Source: an uncultured Gammaproteobacteria bacterium (GTDB lineage: Bacteria; Pseudomonadota; Gammaproteobacteria; Pseudomonadales; Pseudohongiellaceae). From it: a stretch of DNA of 64,000 nucleotides. The notes beneath the pieces are model-generated. The model saw nothing but the letters and a program-made list of their open reading frames with translations. It did not search any database and had not been told where the DNA came from. Below, piece after piece: positions 1-8,023 of the stretch (position 1 is its first letter; each line of letters opens with the position of its first letter). Made by a program: the position numbers and the translations under genes. The stretch lies in contig CALEJT010000028.1 in the NCBI GenBank assembly GCA_937898685.1, positions 1 through 64,000 of the forward strand, written 5' to 3'.

Positions 1-339
1 CCCCCGTCCGCCAGTCCGCTGCCTTCAGCTCTACATGTTTAGCGTCGTCTATTTTTTAACCTGGTGCCGCCCGACGGGCAGGGTACAACAGGCGAGCCCG
101 GTGAGTTTTAACGGGTCGGCCCCGAGCGAGCCTTCCCGCGATCTCGTTCTGTATGACGATGGCAATCACTGGTTTACGAGCATCCCGGTGGCCATCGCTC
201 GCTGCGCCTAATTAGGCAGCGAGAGCGTAAGTTTCGTCGTTGGCAACTATTTAAGTTGCATAGATTGATTTACGAGAGTCTATACCCTCTCGACATGCAC
301 CTCAGGTTTTGTAACCGGCGTCGAATCCAAAACGCCCCC
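1..339 (-). ncRNA. ssrA: tmRNA (ssrA), 3' end cut by window start
   Basis: Transfer-messenger RNA that rescues stalled ribosomes together with SmpB. On the minus strand the RNA starts with a GGGGGCG acceptor strand (339 downwards), followed by the conserved GGATTCGACG block. An internal reading frame at 244-212 encodes the tag ANDETYALAA and ends in TAA. The 3' part reaches the start of the T arm (GCGGACGGGGG) and is then cut by the window edge, so the final acceptor strand and CCA are not visible. The partner gene smpB lies about 9.3 kb away on the same strand, with an accessory block between them. The tag and both conserved ends make the call firm. Confidence 0.96.
212..244 (-). other. tmRNA proteolysis-tag reading frame
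   Basis: Eleven codons on the minus strand, starting at resume codon GCC (244-242), read A-N-D-E-T-Y-A-L-A-A-stop. The LAA ending is the degron recognised by ClpXP in proteobacteria. The tag differs from the E. coli tag (ANDENYALAA) only at residue 5. Confidence 0.95.
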
Positions 340-426
340 GAGTGGGTCGGCGATGCTAACACAACTCACGCATCACTTCTCGGTGATGAAAACATCGCGT
401 TGAGTCAGATGTGGGGGCGGAGGCTC

Positions 427-458
427 AAAAGACAACAGGCACCGAGGTGCCTGTTGTC
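427..458 (-). terminator. Rho-independent terminator of the DUF6152 gene unit
   Basis: A perfect 12-bp inverted repeat (431-442 and 447-458) with a 4-nt loop is followed on the minus strand by TTTT. It lies 21 nt past the stop of the DUF6152 gene, and the tmRNA gene begins about 90 nt beyond it. Confidence 0.85.
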
Positions 459-479
459 ATGTCCATTGCGGTGAGTCGC

Positions 480-890
480 TTACTTGTTCTTTTCCTGGCA
501 GACCTTCTGCGCTTCACCCACGTCGCAGTAGTACTGGCCGTTGGCCATTCTGATCGTGTAGAAGCGGCCACCGGGCTTGCCGTTGGCGTAGGGGCTGACG
601 GTGAACTCGACCTCGTCGCCTACGTTGAAGTTCTTGACGTCGAAGCCGCGCCGAGTGAGGTGCACCTTGCTGGTGAACTCGATGCCCCAGAGTTCCGAGG
701 AGCCGTTTTCGGTGGGCACATCGACGAAGATCCAGACGTGGGGGTTGGTCCACTGCACTTCAGTGATCTTGCCGACGTGGGTGACCTTTTTCGTCTGGTC
801 GAACATCGAGAAGGAGTGATGCGCCAGCGCAGTGCTGACGGGCAGGCCCAGTAATAGCAAGCTCAGGACGTAAGGGACGGGCGTTTTCAT
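480..890 (-). CDS. DUF6152 family secreted protein
   Basis: Small exported protein of unknown function. Residues 1-23 form a signal peptide ending in an ALAHH-type site. The mature part starts with HHSF and carries the QWTNPHVWI block typical of DUF6152. The family is small (about 120-140 residues), and this protein is 136 residues. An in-frame ATG at 899 lies directly on the AGAGGT ribosome site. The ATG at 890 has proper spacing, so 890 is preferred. It is the last gene of a minus-strand set with the DsbA-like gene and the secreted protein gene at 1653-2429, and is followed by a clear terminator. Related proteins are often found beside exported proteins of the 1653-2429 type. The role is not known. 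Confidence 0.85.
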   Translation of the reverse strand: MKTPVPYVLSLLLLGLPVSTALAHHSFSMFDQTKKVTHVGKITEVQWTNPHVWIFVDVPTENGSSELWGIEFTSKVHLTRRGFDVKNFNVGDEVEFTVSPYANGKPGGRFYTIRMANGQYYCDVGEAQKVCQEKNK

Positions 891-951
891 TGTTCTCATA
901 CCTCTGTTGTAGGCGCCGTCCTGGCATGGGCGGCGATGGGTCTGTCTAAAG

Positions 952-1626
952 TCAATCCGTGCGACGTTCGTCGCGCAATATCTTGATCAGCTGATTGGCG
1001 GTGATCACGACCTCCGGCAGCTCCGGCACACCTTCATTGCGCACGACACGGTAGCGGCCATTGACCACCAAAGTGGGCAGACGGCTGATGCCGGCGGCCT
1101 TGGTTTTCTGCTCCGCCTCTGCCAGGGCTGCGGCTACTTCCGGCGAGTTCCAGGCCTGCTCGAAGGCGTCCGCGGCCACACCGAGTTCGGCAAAGAAAGC
1201 TCTTGCCTGATCGACCGTGTTCAGCGGCTGATGCTTCTCGTGAATGTGGCGAAACGCGGCCGAATGCGCCTCATCATCGATCTTCAACTGCACTGCGGTG
1301 TAATAGATCTGCGCGTGCAACTTCATGACCGGATTCCAGATCGCCGGCATTCGATGCAGGACGAGGTCACCACGCACTTCGCCACCCCAGTAGGACATCA
1401 TCGGCTCGAACTCGCTACACACCGGGCAGCCGTACCAGAACACGTCGAGCATCTCGATGATCTCGGGTGGCGTGTCGGTCGCGATCGGCGGATCGATGCG
1501 CTCGTAGTGCTTGCCCTCATCCATTGGACGTGGCTGCGCCAGCGCGATGGCGGAAACGAACAGCAGGACGGCCAGGAGGGCAACCTGTCGCAAGCTCAGC
1601 GGAAGCAAGGTGTGTGGCGTTTGCAT
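952..1626 (-). CDS. DsbA-like thiol:disulfide interchange protein with CPVC active site
   Basis: Exported thioredoxin-fold protein of 224 residues. A signal peptide/hydrophobic segment spans residues 13-30. The active-site motif GCPVC places the redox cysteines at 67 and 70, and the cis-proline loop RLPTL places Pro at 184, as in DsbA. DsbA normally has CPHC. The Val at the third position should change the redox potential, so it may not be the main oxidase. A GGAG ribosome site precedes the ATG by 6 nt. It lies 26 nt downstream of the 1653-2429 gene and is probably cotranscribed with it and the DUF6152 gene. The likely role is disulfide formation or isomerisation in neighbouring exported proteins, but this is inferred from position only. 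Confidence 0.85.
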   Translation of the reverse strand: MQTPHTLLPLSLRQVALLAVLLFVSAIALAQPRPMDEGKHYERIDPPIATDTPPEIIEMLDVFWYGCPVCSEFEPMMSYWGGEVRGDLVLHRMPAIWNPVMKLHAQIYYTAVQLKIDDEAHSAAFRHIHEKHQPLNTVDQARAFFAELGVAADAFEQAWNSPEVAAALAEAEQKTKAAGISRLPTLVVNGRYRVVRNEGVPELPEVVITANQLIKILRDERRTD

Positions 1627-1652
1627 GTAAGGCTCCGCGCAGTCTGCGCCAC

Positions 1653-2429
1653 TTAGAAATCTGCCTGCGTCTGGCCGTTTTCATCGACCGGATGACGGTC
1701 GTTCTCGTCACAGATGTACTCGAGCATTTCCCAGGTGCGGTCGCGACGGAAGGTGTGGCTCAGGCGCCAGGGCTCTTCGAGTACGTTGGGATCGGTGAAG
1801 GTGAAATCCAGATGCAGGATGTCAGGGTTGTCCTTGTCGAGGTAGAGACGCTCTTCGATGACGAGGTCGGCGCTGTTGTAGACGCCGGCTTTGCCGAGGC
1901 GCTGGCCGGGACGTACGTTGCGGGTTTCGACCACGAGCACGTCGCCTTCCCAGTGGCCGCGGGAATCACCGAAATACTTCGGTTCCGGCTCTTCGGGGAA
2001 GGGGCGGCCATCGGTGAAGATGCGGCGTACCATCATGTGTGCTTCCTGCATCACTGTGATCTTGCCGGGAGTGAACAGGAATTCGAGGCTGTAGGGCATG
2101 GTCATGAAATACGGCATGCCCGGCGGTTCACAGTTGTTCGGGCCTTCCGGAATTTCGTAAGTGGGATCGGCGGCGATCTTGGCCATTTCCCGTTCATAGA
2201 ATTCCTTGGCGGCACCTTTCAGTTTTGGCTCTTCGGGTGGCGTGGAACCGAAGGCGAAGGCGGGGAACCACAGTCCGCGGAAGTCGGGCAACTTGTCCAG
2301 TTCGGCATAGGAAGCATCCGGAGCGTTGGCCGGATAGACCACGCCGTCCTGGGCAAGCGCTGGCTGAGCCAGAACAGAACCAGTCAGTACGGAAAGAGCG
2401 AGAAGGGTGTGTCGAGCGGTGAAGGTCAT
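1653..2429 (-). CDS. Secreted protein of unknown function (GDSxGHWEGD family)
   Basis: Exported protein of 258 residues with a clear signal peptide (residues 1-26, cleaved near ALAQ). The mature part contains MMVRRIFTDGR and GDSRGHWEGDVLVVET. These blocks recur in a family of secreted proteins found next to DUF6152 proteins in proteobacteria. No catalytic motif is recognised. Late residues (LHLDFTFTDP, WRLSHTFRRD) suggest an all-beta fold. A GAGG ribosome site lies 8 nt before the ATG. It is probably the first gene of a three-gene minus-strand unit with the DsbA-like and DUF6152 genes. Confidence 0.7.
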   Translation of the reverse strand: MTFTARHTLLALSVLTGSVLAQPALAQDGVVYPANAPDASYAELDKLPDFRGLWFPAFAFGSTPPEEPKLKGAAKEFYEREMAKIAADPTYEIPEGPNNCEPPGMPYFMTMPYSLEFLFTPGKITVMQEAHMMVRRIFTDGRPFPEEPEPKYFGDSRGHWEGDVLVVETRNVRPGQRLGKAGVYNSADLVIEERLYLDKDNPDILHLDFTFTDPNVLEEPWRLSHTFRRDRTWEMLEYICDENDRHPVDENGQTQADF

Positions 2430-2652
2430 CTGGCAAGCCTCGATCTACTAATTATTGTGGGCGGCAATCCGCTGCGTAGGCGCGGGATGATAATAACGTC
2501 CAACTGGTCAGTTCAATAGAAGCGCTGCCGGAATAGGTTGGAACTTGGTTCAGGATTGGCGCGTGGGCCTCACATTGCTCGTTGAGGGGGGCAGATAAAG
2601 CGGCTACCATCACCGGGCTTGAGCAAGGGGACTGCCAAGGCGGAGCTAGACT

Positions 2653-4293
2653 ATGCCTGGGAATGATTACGATAAGAAGCAAGCGACCCTTTCCATGATG
2701 TCAATCATCGAACGTTTGAACAGAGGGCGAAAATCCCACGCGGTGCCTGTCGTGCGCACCTTGGTGGGCGCATGTGCGTTGCTGTTGTCACTGCATGTGC
2801 AGGGCAACGAGGCCATTCAACGCGCCGCCGAAGAAGGCGATCTCGCAGCACTCGAGCAGATGCTGCGAGCCGAAGAAAATGTGAATACGCCAATGCTCGA
2901 TGGATCCACTGCGTTGCATTGGGCCGCATTGCGCGATCAGGCAGAAGTGGTTTCCTTCCTCCTCGAACGTGGCGCTGATGTCGAAGCGCGCAACCGCAAT
3001 GGTGTATATCCGCTTTATCTCGCTGCGCTCAATGGCAGTGCCAAAGTCACGTCGCTGTTACTCGAAGCTGGCGCTGATCCCAACGCAGAACTTCCCAATG
3101 GCGAAACGGTGCTCATGACGGCAGCGCGCACCGGTGCGCCGGAAGTACTGGAATTGCTGCTGTCTTATGGCGCGCTCGTCGACAAGCGTGATCCTGAATT
3201 CCAGCAAACCGCTTTGATGATCGCTGCACGCGAGAATCATCCCGCAGCTGTGGATGTGTTGCTGCGCTACGGCGCAGAAGTGAATCTGCATACGCGCATC
3301 GGTCCGCCGATCGTCCACATTCCGCCCTGTAAAGGTACGGGCTGCGGTTCCGAAGGTGTGGGCATCAACCGCAGTGGTGTGCCTGATCGCGGCGAACGTT
3401 ACGAACAAAAAGGCGGGATGACTGCATTGCTGTATGCAGCTCGCGAGGGCAACACCGAAGTTGCGCGCAGTCTGCTCAAAGCCGGTGCCGATATCGAAGC
3501 GACCGAAGTCAATGGCATCGGGCCTTTGTTGATGGCGGTACTGAACAACCAGCAGGACACCGCCTATCTCCTGCTCGAACATGGCGCCAACGTCAACGTC
3601 GAAGATTTCTGGGGCAGAACGCCACTCTATGCGGCTGTCGACTATCGCAACCTCGATCTCAACAGCTCCATCGAAGACAGTCCCACCACCAACTACGTCG
3701 ATCGTGAGCCGATCTTTGCGTTGATCAAACGCCTGCTCGATGCCGGTGCTGACGTAAATGCCCAAACTCGTGAATGGCCGCCCGAGAAGAAATGGCTCTA
3801 TGCACTGAACGATGTGTCCTGGGTCGACATGACTGGCCGTACGCCTTTCATTCGCGCTGCGGAATCCGGTGATGTGCGTGTCATGCGCCTGCTTTTGGAA
3901 TATGGCGCCGACCCCCATATCACTACTTATGGTGGAACCAACGCCCTGATGGCTGCTGCTGGTGTCAACTGGACCGTGGCGCAGACCTATACCGAATCCG
4001 ACGAATCATCGCTCGAAGCGGTGCGTTTGTGCCTGGAGCTGGGTCTGGATGTGAATGCCACCAACTCCATGGGCTTGACGGCGCTCCTCGGCGCTGCGAA
4101 CCGCGGGTTCAACGACATGATCGTTCTCTTGGCTGAAAACGGGGCTCGTCTGGATGTACGCGATGCCGTCGGACGCACCGCCCTGCGCTGGGCCGAAGGC
4201 GTGTTCCTGGCGGCGGTCGGTGCCCAGCAGAAGCCGGAAACCATCGCACTCCTGAAGGAGCTGCTGAGTAAGCAGGGTTTGCCGCATGAATAA
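2653..4293 (+). CDS. Exported ankyrin-repeat protein
   Basis: 546-residue ankyrin-repeat protein. A hydrophobic segment at about 34-50 (VVRTLVGACALLLSLHVQG) looks like a signal peptide with an unusually long n-region. Ankyrin repeats run from about 52 to 540, with typical GxTALHWAA and LLLERGADV helices. The array is broken at about 215-245 by a non-repeat insert with a CKGTGC pair (Cys226/Cys231) and a GVGINRSGVPDRG stretch, and at about 330-390 by a second insert. The ATG has a GGAG site 7 nt upstream. An in-frame ATG at 2695 would shorten the n-region. The stop overlaps the start of the DUF1592 cytochrome gene by 8 nt, which points to coupled expression. Ankyrin arrays bind proteins, so a scaffold role for the next two gene products is an inference. 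Confidence 0.85.
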   Translation: MPGNDYDKKQATLSMMSIIERLNRGRKSHAVPVVRTLVGACALLLSLHVQGNEAIQRAAEEGDLAALEQMLRAEENVNTPMLDGSTALHWAALRDQAEVVSFLLERGADVEARNRNGVYPLYLAALNGSAKVTSLLLEAGADPNAELPNGETVLMTAARTGAPEVLELLLSYGALVDKRDPEFQQTALMIAARENHPAAVDVLLRYGAEVNLHTRIGPPIVHIPPCKGTGCGSEGVGINRSGVPDRGERYEQKGGMTALLYAAREGNTEVARSLLKAGADIEATEVNGIGPLLMAVLNNQQDTAYLLLEHGANVNVEDFWGRTPLYAAVDYRNLDLNSSIEDSPTTNYVDREPIFALIKRLLDAGADVNAQTREWPPEKKWLYALNDVSWVDMTGRTPFIRAAESGDVRVMRLLLEYGADPHITTYGGTNALMAAAGVNWTVAQTYTESDESSLEAVRLCLELGLDVNATNSMGLTALLGAANRGFNDMIVLLAENGARLDVRDAVGRTALRWAEGVFLAAVGAQQKPETIALLKELLSKQGLPHE

Positions 4294-6622
4294 AGGTATT
4301 GCAGCAATGCGTCTTTCGAAGCTGTGCCTTGCCTTGCTGCTACCGCTGGCAGGGACTCTCGCGCAGGCTCAGGGTTTGAATCCCGAGCAAGCGAAACTCA
4401 TCGATCAATATTGCAGCGAGTGCCATAACCTCGACGATTTCTCGGGCAGTCTCGCGTTCGAATTGGTCAATCGTGATGCCGTGCACGAAGATGCCGCCAC
4501 CTGGGAAAAAGTGGTGCGCAAGCTCAATGCAGGGATGATGCCTCCGCCCGGCAATCCTCGTCCTTCCGAGGAGCAGCTGCAGGGTTTCGTGCGGGCAGTG
4601 ACGTCGACCATCGACGCACAGGCGGCCAACAATCCCCAGCCTGGTGCTCCGCTGCTGCGCCGCCTCAACCGCACCGAATATCAGAACGCCATTCGTGATC
4701 TGCTGGATCTGCCGATCGATGCTTCCGAACTGATGCCGGCCGACGATTCGAGCGGTGGCTTCGACAACGTCGCCAACGTGCTCAGCATCTCGCCGGCTTT
4801 GCTCGAGGCCTATATTTCCGCAGCGTCGAAGATCAGCCGTTTGGCTGTGGGCGACATGGACACCGTCGCATCAGCGACGACCTATCGCGGTGATGGCCAG
4901 TCGCAGGCGCTTCACAAGGAAGGCTTGGCGCTTGGCACTCGCGGCGGCTTGAGCGCGCGTCACGTGTTCCCGCTCGATGCCGAATACGAACTCAACATCG
5001 TGCGCACCGGTGCGAACAGTGCCTTCATGCTCACGCCTTTCGGTGAAGAAGATCCCGTAGAAGTCGTAATCGACGGCAAACGCGTTGCCCTGCTGCAGCC
5101 CAACGATCGTGGCACCATCCGTCTGCCCATCAGCGCAGGTGTGCATCAGGTGGATGTCGCTTATCTGCCAATGGCACCGGCCTTGGGAGTGGATGATCTG
5201 CACTCCGTCTGGGCCACCAGCACGGCCATCAACTCTCTGTCGATTCGTGGTCCTCTGGACCCGACCGGCCGCGGCGATACGCCGTCACGCCGCAAGATTT
5301 TCATTTGCCAACCTCAGTCGACCAGAGAAGAAGCCGCCTGCGCCGAACGCATCCTGCGGCAGCTGGCAACGCGTGCCTATCGCAAGCCGGTCGATCAGGA
5401 ATCGCTCGACATTCTCATGTCTTTCTATCAGGACGGTCGCGCCAAGGCCGATTTCGATACCGGTATTCAGTATGCACTGGCACGACTGTTGGTCGACCCG
5501 CAGTTCATCTTCCGCTTCGAAGCCGAGCCTGAAGATCTGGCGCCCGGTGCCATCTATGCGGTGAACGACTACGAACTGGCGAGTCGCTTGTCGTTCTTCC
5601 TTTGGAGCAGCATCCCAGACGATCGTCTGTTGGAGCTGGCCGGTCAGGGCAAGCTGAAGGATGAGTCTGTCCTCGATGCCGAAGTGAAGCGCATGTTGGC
5701 CGATCCCAAGGCTGAGTCGCTCGTCACGAACTTTGCGACCCAATGGTTGTCGCTGCGCAAACTGGATTCCGCCAACCCGGTATCGGTGGAGTTCGATGGC
5801 GCGCTACGCGAGGCGATGCTGAAAGAAACGCAACTGCTGTTCGGGCACATCCTGCGTGAAGACGCGAGCGTCGTCGAACTGCTGGATGCGGATTACACCT
5901 TCGTCAACGAACGTCTGGCCAAGCATTACGGGTTGCCCGGAATCCGCGGCAGCCACTTCCGTAAGGTTGCCCTGCCGGAAGGTTTCCGCCGCGGCCTGCT
6001 CGGTCACGCCAGTATCCTGACCATCACGTCTGCGCCCAACCGTACTTCGCCGGTGATTCGCGGCACCTGGGTGCTGGAGAACCTGATGGGCACGCCGCCG
6101 CCTTCGCCGCCGCCCGGTGTCGAGACCAATCTCGAAGTCAGTGTTCCCGGTGGCCAGACCTTGACCATTCGCGAACAATTGGAGCGGCACCGTGCCGATC
6201 CCTCCTGTTCGGCATGTCACAGCGTGATCGACCCGCTCGGTTTCGCGCTCGAGAACTACGATGCCATCGGCAAGTGGCGTGACGAAGTGGGTGGGGCGCC
6301 GGTCAATACCAGTGCTACTCTGTGGGACGGCAGCGCCATCGATGGCCCCGAAGATCTCCGTAAGGCCTTGCTGGCACGGGAAGAAATGTTCGTGGAAGCG
6401 TTCATAGAGAAGATGATGACCTATGCTCTGGGGCGCCGCGTCGAGTACTTCGACATGCCGGCGATCCGCAAAGTGGCGGCAGCCGCAGAGAAAGACGGCT
6501 ATCGTTTCAGCGCAGTGATCAAGGGAATCGTCGATGCCGACGCATTCAGAATGCGCACGAAGGAAGTAAAGGATCAGGCCCAGGTGACGCTGGCGCCATC
6601 AGCAGGACAGGTTGAACGATAA
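4286..6622 (+). CDS. DUF1592-type exported cytochrome (DUF1587/1595/1592/1588/1585 architecture)
   Basis: 778-residue exported c-type cytochrome of the family first described in Planctomycetes. A signal peptide covers about residues 8-28 (an alternative start is Met8). An N-terminal heme site CSECH lies at 43-47. The following modules are: DUF1587 near 125-190 (RRLNRTEYQNAIRDLLDL), DUF1595 near 350-410, DUF1592 near 427-555 (YELASRLSFFLWSSIPD), DUF1588 near 568-670 (RRGLLGHASILT) and DUF1585 near 690-755. A second heme motif CSACH lies at 641-645. The reaction is not known for any close relative. The gene overlaps the ankyrin gene and is followed after 15 nt by a DUF1552 gene, a usual partner of this family. 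Confidence 0.92.
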   Translation: MNKGIAAMRLSKLCLALLLPLAGTLAQAQGLNPEQAKLIDQYCSECHNLDDFSGSLAFELVNRDAVHEDAATWEKVVRKLNAGMMPPPGNPRPSEEQLQGFVRAVTSTIDAQAANNPQPGAPLLRRLNRTEYQNAIRDLLDLPIDASELMPADDSSGGFDNVANVLSISPALLEAYISAASKISRLAVGDMDTVASATTYRGDGQSQALHKEGLALGTRGGLSARHVFPLDAEYELNIVRTGANSAFMLTPFGEEDPVEVVIDGKRVALLQPNDRGTIRLPISAGVHQVDVAYLPMAPALGVDDLHSVWATSTAINSLSIRGPLDPTGRGDTPSRRKIFICQPQSTREEAACAERILRQLATRAYRKPVDQESLDILMSFYQDGRAKADFDTGIQYALARLLVDPQFIFRFEAEPEDLAPGAIYAVNDYELASRLSFFLWSSIPDDRLLELAGQGKLKDESVLDAEVKRMLADPKAESLVTNFATQWLSLRKLDSANPVSVEFDGALREAMLKETQLLFGHILREDASVVELLDADYTFVNERLAKHYGLPGIRGSHFRKVALPEGFRRGLLGHASILTITSAPNRTSPVIRGTWVLENLMGTPPPSPPPGVETNLEVSVPGGQTLTIREQLERHRADPSCSACHSVIDPLGFALENYDAIGKWRDEVGGAPVNTSATLWDGSAIDGPEDLRKALLAREEMFVEAFIEKMMTYALGRRVEYFDMPAIRKVAAAAEKDGYRFSAVIKGIVDADAFRMRTKEVKDQAQVTLAPSAGQVER

Positions 6623-6637
6623 GAGAGAGGCGTGGAT

Positions 6638-7960
6638 ATGTTCATTACGAAGAAACATCTGTCTCGTAGGACCTTGTTGCGGGGTGCCGGTACGGTCCTG
6701 GCGCTGCCGCTGCTCGACGCCATGGTGCCCGCGCTGGCGCAGGCTCCTGCGCCTACTCCGCGTCTCAGCGCCATCTACATTCCGCATGGTGCGACCATGG
6801 CCAAGTGGACGCCGGCCGCGGAAGGCAAGAACTTCCCGATTTCCGAGATTCTGTCGCCCCTCGAGCCCTATCGCGAATACCTGAACGTCATCAGCGGTCT
6901 GGCCAACGAGCCGGTTGGTCCCTGGCCGGGCGAAGACACGGGTGGGGCTCAGAACCACTCGCGCGCCGCGGCTGCGTTCCTGACGGCTGCGCACCCAGTA
7001 AAAGGTGACAAGGCCTACGTCGGTGAATCACTGGACCAGGTTGTCGCCCAGACGCTTGGCCGTGATACCCCGCTGCCCTCGCTGGAGCTGGCCATCGAGC
7101 CCTCCGGTCTCACCTGCGGCACCAACTTCACCTGCGCCTACAGCAATACGCTGTCGTGGAAAACGCCGACACTGCCGATGCCGATGGAGAACAATCCGCA
7201 GCTCGTGTTCGAGCGTCTCTTCGGCGAAGGCGCTACCGACGAGCAGCGCCGCGAACGTCGTCAGCTTTCCGCCAGCATGCTCGACTCGATTCGCGAGCAG
7301 GTGCAGGCGCTCAACAAAGGTCTACCCGCTGCCGACCGTTCCCGTTTGGATGACTATCTGCAGGAAGTCCGTGAAATCGAGCGCCGCGTACACTTGGTGG
7401 ATGAGCGTCTGAGCGAAGATCTCGATCTGCCGGCTGCACCCTCGGGTATTCCGCGCGACTTCGAGGATCACGTCGAACTGATGTTCGACCTGCAGGTGCT
7501 CGCATTCAAATCCGAAATCACGCGCATCAGCACGCTGATGCTCTCGCGCGAGAACAGCAATACCCGTTATCCGGGCAGCGGTGTGGCCGAGGGCTTCCAC
7601 AACGCTTCGCACCATTCGAACGAACAGAAGAACAAAGATCAGTTTGCCGTGATCAACCGCTACCACATCACCGTGCTGAAGAAGTTCTTCGATAAGCTTG
7701 CCGCAACTCCGGATGGTGACGGTACCTTGCTGGATAACTCCTTGGTGCTCTACGGCAGCAGCCTCAGCGATGCCAACGAACATAACTTCGATCCGCTGCC
7801 CATCATCCTCATGGGCAAGGCCGGTGGTCGCATCGAAGGCAACCGCCACCTGCGCTTCCCCGACCATACGCCGCTGGCCAACCTGCATTTGGCCTTGCTG
7901 GAGAAATTCGGCATTCACCGCGACAGCTTCGGCAACAGCACGGGAATGTTGGACGTATAA
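6638..7960 (+). CDS. DUF1552 family Tat-exported protein
   Basis: 440-residue protein of the DUF1552 family. The N-terminus has a twin-arginine signal (SRRTLLRG, about residues 9-16) followed by a hydrophobic stretch and a MVPALAQA cleavage region. The rest is a typical DUF1552 body with IYIPHGATMAKW near the start and DNSLVLYGSSLSDANEHN near the end. A GTG six bases upstream (6632) is also in frame, but the purine-rich AGAGAGAGG site is correctly spaced for the ATG at 6638. It follows the DUF1592 gene by 15 nt and ends at a strong terminator. Tat export implies folding, possibly with a cofactor, before export. The biochemical role is unknown. Confidence 0.92.
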   Translation: MFITKKHLSRRTLLRGAGTVLALPLLDAMVPALAQAPAPTPRLSAIYIPHGATMAKWTPAAEGKNFPISEILSPLEPYREYLNVISGLANEPVGPWPGEDTGGAQNHSRAAAAFLTAAHPVKGDKAYVGESLDQVVAQTLGRDTPLPSLELAIEPSGLTCGTNFTCAYSNTLSWKTPTLPMPMENNPQLVFERLFGEGATDEQRRERRQLSASMLDSIREQVQALNKGLPAADRSRLDDYLQEVREIERRVHLVDERLSEDLDLPAAPSGIPRDFEDHVELMFDLQVLAFKSEITRISTLMLSRENSNTRYPGSGVAEGFHNASHHSNEQKNKDQFAVINRYHITVLKKFFDKLAATPDGDGTLLDNSLVLYGSSLSDANEHNFDPLPIILMGKAGGRIEGNRHLRFPDHTPLANLHLALLEKFGIHRDSFGNSTGMLDV

Positions 7961-7976
7961 CCGTTCTCCAAATGAA

Positions 7977-8008
7977 GAAAACCCGGCCTTGTGCCGGGTT
8001 TTCTTTTT
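7977..8008 (+). terminator. Bidirectional Rho-independent terminator
   Basis: A perfect 11-bp stem (7977-7987 with 7993-8003) has a 5-nt loop and is followed by a T-rich tail on the plus strand. On the minus strand the stem also runs into a T-rich tract. It separates the ankyrin/DUF1592/DUF1552 unit from the convergent di-heme cytochrome gene and can serve both. Confidence 0.88.
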
Positions 8009-8023
8009 CCGACAGAAAGTTTC

